From: Actinomycetota bacterium | GTDB taxonomy: Bacteria; Actinomycetota; Actinomycetes; Actinomycetales; Dermatophilaceae | Assembly (NCBI GenBank): GCA_020161845.1 | Contig: JAIUNK010000004.1 | Location: 62,001 to 126,000, forward strand | Reading direction: 5' to 3' | Length of the DNA stretch: 64,000 bases | Shown here: piece after piece, positions 62,609 through 64,000 of the stretch | How the letters are laid out: each line of letters starts with the position of its first letter | Numbering within the stretch: position 1 is the stretch's first letter | Notes under the pieces: model-generated | What the model was told of the DNA's origin: nothing | Database searches by the model: none | Seen by the model: only the letters and a program-made list of their open reading frames with translations | Translations under genes and position numbers: made by a program

Positions 62609-63652
62609 GTGACGATTCGCGTGGTCCAGTGGGGGCTCGGCGCGATGGGCAGTGGCATGGCCAGGCTCATGCTGGACAAGCCGGGCCTGAGGCTCGTGGG
62701 TGCGGTCGATGCGCGGCCCGACCTCGCGGGACGCGACCTGGGTGAGGTGCTCGGGCTGGGCCGCCGCCTCGACGTACCCGTCAGCAGCGATCCCGCGACC
62801 GTCCTGCACGCCGACGCCGACGCCGTCGATGTCGTGGTCATCGCGACCACGTCGTGGGTCGCACAGCAGCTTCCCGACCTGCGGCGGATTCTGCAGGCCG
62901 GGATCAACGTCGTGTCGATCGCGGAGGAGATGGCGGCGCCGGAGGCCCAGCATCCCGATATCGCGGCCGAACTCGACGCCCTCGCGAGAAAGCACGGCGT
63001 CTCGATCGTCGGTGTCGGCGTCAACCCCGGCTTCGTCCTCGACCTGCTCGTCGTGACCCTCACGGTGGGCAGCCACGAGGTGACGCGCATCGAGGCCTCC
63101 CGGGTGAACGACCTGAGCCCCTACGGGCCGACCGTGATGGCCAGCCAGGGGGTCGGCACCAGCCCCGAGGCGTTCGCCGCGGGGGTCGCGGACGGCTCGA
63201 TCGTCGGCCACGTCGGCTTCCCCGAATCGATCGCGCTGATCAGCGACGCCCTCGGACTCGGCGTCGATCGCATCGAGCAGCATCGCGAACCCATCGTCAG
63301 CGCGGTCCGCCGTGAGACGCCGTACGTCGTGGTCGAGCCCGGCATGGTCGCGGGCTGCGCGCACACCGCGGTCGCCTATCGCGGCGATCGGGAGGTCATC
63401 CGGCTCAGCCACCCCCAGCAGGTACTTCCCGAGCTGGCGGGCCAGCCGACCGGCGACTACATCACCATCCACGGCACGCCGGAGATCCGGATGAGCACCG
63501 GTCCGGAGATTGCCGGCGGCGTCGCCACGATCGGCATGGCCGTCAACACGATCCCGCGCATCGTCGCCGCCACGCCGGGCCTCAAGCGCATCATCGACCT
63601 GCCGGCGCCGGCCGCCCTGATGGGCGAGCGGGCCTACGAGCGCAGGGTGTGA
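62609..63652 (+). CDS. ord: 2,4-diaminopentanoate dehydrogenase
   Basis: A 347-residue NAD(P)-dependent amino-acid dehydrogenase of the dihydrodipicolinate reductase fold: VVQWGLGAMGSGMARLML near the start is the dinucleotide site, with VVIATTSW and GVGVNPGFVLDLL later. It deaminates 2,4-diaminopentanoate to 2-amino-4-oxopentanoate in ornithine degradation. The GTG at 62609 has AGGAG nine bases upstream. Tight linkage (the next start lies next to its stop) to OrtA and OrtB supports the assignment. Confidence 0.9.
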   Translation: MTIRVVQWGLGAMGSGMARLMLDKPGLRLVGAVDARPDLAGRDLGEVLGLGRRLDVPVSSDPATVLHADADAVDVVVIATTSWVAQQLPDLRRILQAGINVVSIAEEMAAPEAQHPDIAAELDALARKHGVSIVGVGVNPGFVLDLLVVTLTVGSHEVTRIEASRVNDLSPYGPTVMASQGVGTSPEAFAAGVADGSIVGHVGFPESIALISDALGLGVDRIEQHREPIVSAVRRETPYVVVEPGMVAGCAHTAVAYRGDREVIRLSHPQQVLPELAGQPTGDYITIHGTPEIRMSTGPEIAGGVATIGMAVNTIPRIVAATPGLKRIIDLPAPAALMGERAYERRV

Positions 63653-63657
63653 TCCGC

Positions 63658-63963
63658 ATGACGACCATCCCCGCCGGGACGTGGGTCGAGATCGAACAGG
63701 TGGTACTCACCCCCGAGCAGCGGGCCCCCGGCATCCCCGCCGACACCGCGGCGACCCCGCTGATGCTGTGGGTCGACGGGTTCCTCGATGCCGATGCGCG
63801 GCTCGGCGAGAAGGTCGCGATCCGCACCCTGATCGGGCGCCGGCTCGTGGGCCGGTTGGTGCGGGTCAACCCCGGCTATACGCACAGCTTCGGCGAGACC
63901 GTGCCGGAGTTGCTGACGATCGGTACGCCGCACGAGCCGGCCACCCCGGAGGCGACGCGATGA
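63658..63963 (+). CDS. ortA: 2-amino-4-oxopentanoate thiolase subunit OrtA
   Basis: A 101-residue protein matching OrtA: GTWVEIEQVVLTPEQRAPGI, LMLWVDGFL and the LVGRLVRVNPGYTHSFG segment. OrtA and OrtB form the thiolase that splits 2-amino-4-oxopentanoate with CoA into acetyl-CoA and alanine. ATG 63658 follows the dehydrogenase stop; GTG 63649 overlapping that stop is an alternative start. Its own stop overlaps the ortB start. Confidence 0.9.
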   Translation: MTTIPAGTWVEIEQVVLTPEQRAPGIPADTAATPLMLWVDGFLDADARLGEKVAIRTLIGRRLVGRLVRVNPGYTHSFGETVPELLTIGTPHEPATPEATR

Positions 63964-64000
63964 ACGACGCGGTGACCGCTGTGGATCACTCGTACGCCGC
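63960..64000 (+). CDS. ortB: Start of OrtB (2-amino-4-oxopentanoate thiolase beta subunit), cut by window end
   Basis: Only the first 13 codons (MNDAVTAVDHSYA) are visible, starting on an ATG that overlaps the ortA stop (ATGA). Identity rests on its position and the short SYA motif near the expected OrtB N-terminus. Further ornithine genes (aminomutase OraS/OraE, racemase) would be expected just downstream. Confidence 0.7.
   Translation, partial: MNDAVTAVDHSYA

Overview
The window is high-GC actinobacterial chromosome. The supporting signs are: a WhiB7 regulator, the AdnAB helicase-nuclease, UvrD2 with HRDC and tetracysteine domains, a mycoredoxin, DUF3107, PPA1309 and UPF0182 family proteins, a SigE-family ECF sigma factor, and frequent GTG starts with 4-bp ATGA/GTGA overlaps. 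A Micrococcales relative (Intrasporangiaceae/Dermatophilaceae-like) is my guess from gene content; nothing here proves it. I saw no rRNA, CRISPR array, insertion sequence or prophage.

Layout. 1-4.9 kb: a partial unknown gene, small membrane proteins including MauE, a 0.7-kb non-coding stretch, a general-stress membrane protein, and an ECF sigma factor with its membrane-anchored partner. 4.9-19.7 kb: metabolic and transport genes (Xaa-Pro aminopeptidase, ThrE-type exporter, class V aminotransferase, PEP carboxylase, HemW-like radical SAM protein, lipoamide dehydrogenase, EamA transporter, MaoC hydratase, PHP phosphoesterase, MarC protein, RecB-like nuclease). 19.7-54.6 kb: a housekeeping block whose gene content and order resemble, from memory, Mycobacterium tuberculosis Rv3193c-Rv3211: RhlE-type helicase, DUF3107, TetR, MoeZ, AdnA-AdnB, NudC, mycoredoxin, UvrD2, WhiB7, ABC1 kinase, DUF2342, PDZ/Lon-like protease and UPF0182. 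It combines DNA break processing, redox and NAD turnover, antibiotic-stress regulation and envelope functions. 54.6-62.5 kb: initiator tRNA with a clear promoter and terminator, a MazF-type toxin-antitoxin pair, type II NADH dehydrogenase, paired M16 peptidases, an AlaA-like aminotransferase and a HisN-like phosphatase. 62.6-64 kb: start of an ornithine-degradation operon (2,4-diaminopentanoate dehydrogenase, OrtA, start of OrtB), cut by the window end.

Most interesting points: (1) an AbrB/RelE-type toxin-antitoxin cassette sits at the 3' end of comB between two 100-bp direct repeats of that end, 91% identical with 8 of 9 differences synonymous; (2) whiB7 has a long leader with a 74-codon ORF, a terminator hairpin and a competing hairpin, matching an antibiotic-sensing attenuator; (3) two 38-bp perfect palindromes 45 kb apart differ at one position per arm, with both arms changed together; (4) a clostridial-type ornithine-degradation module in an actinobacterium; (5) an aminoglycoside-phosphotransferase-fold protein lacking its catalytic and metal-binding aspartates.
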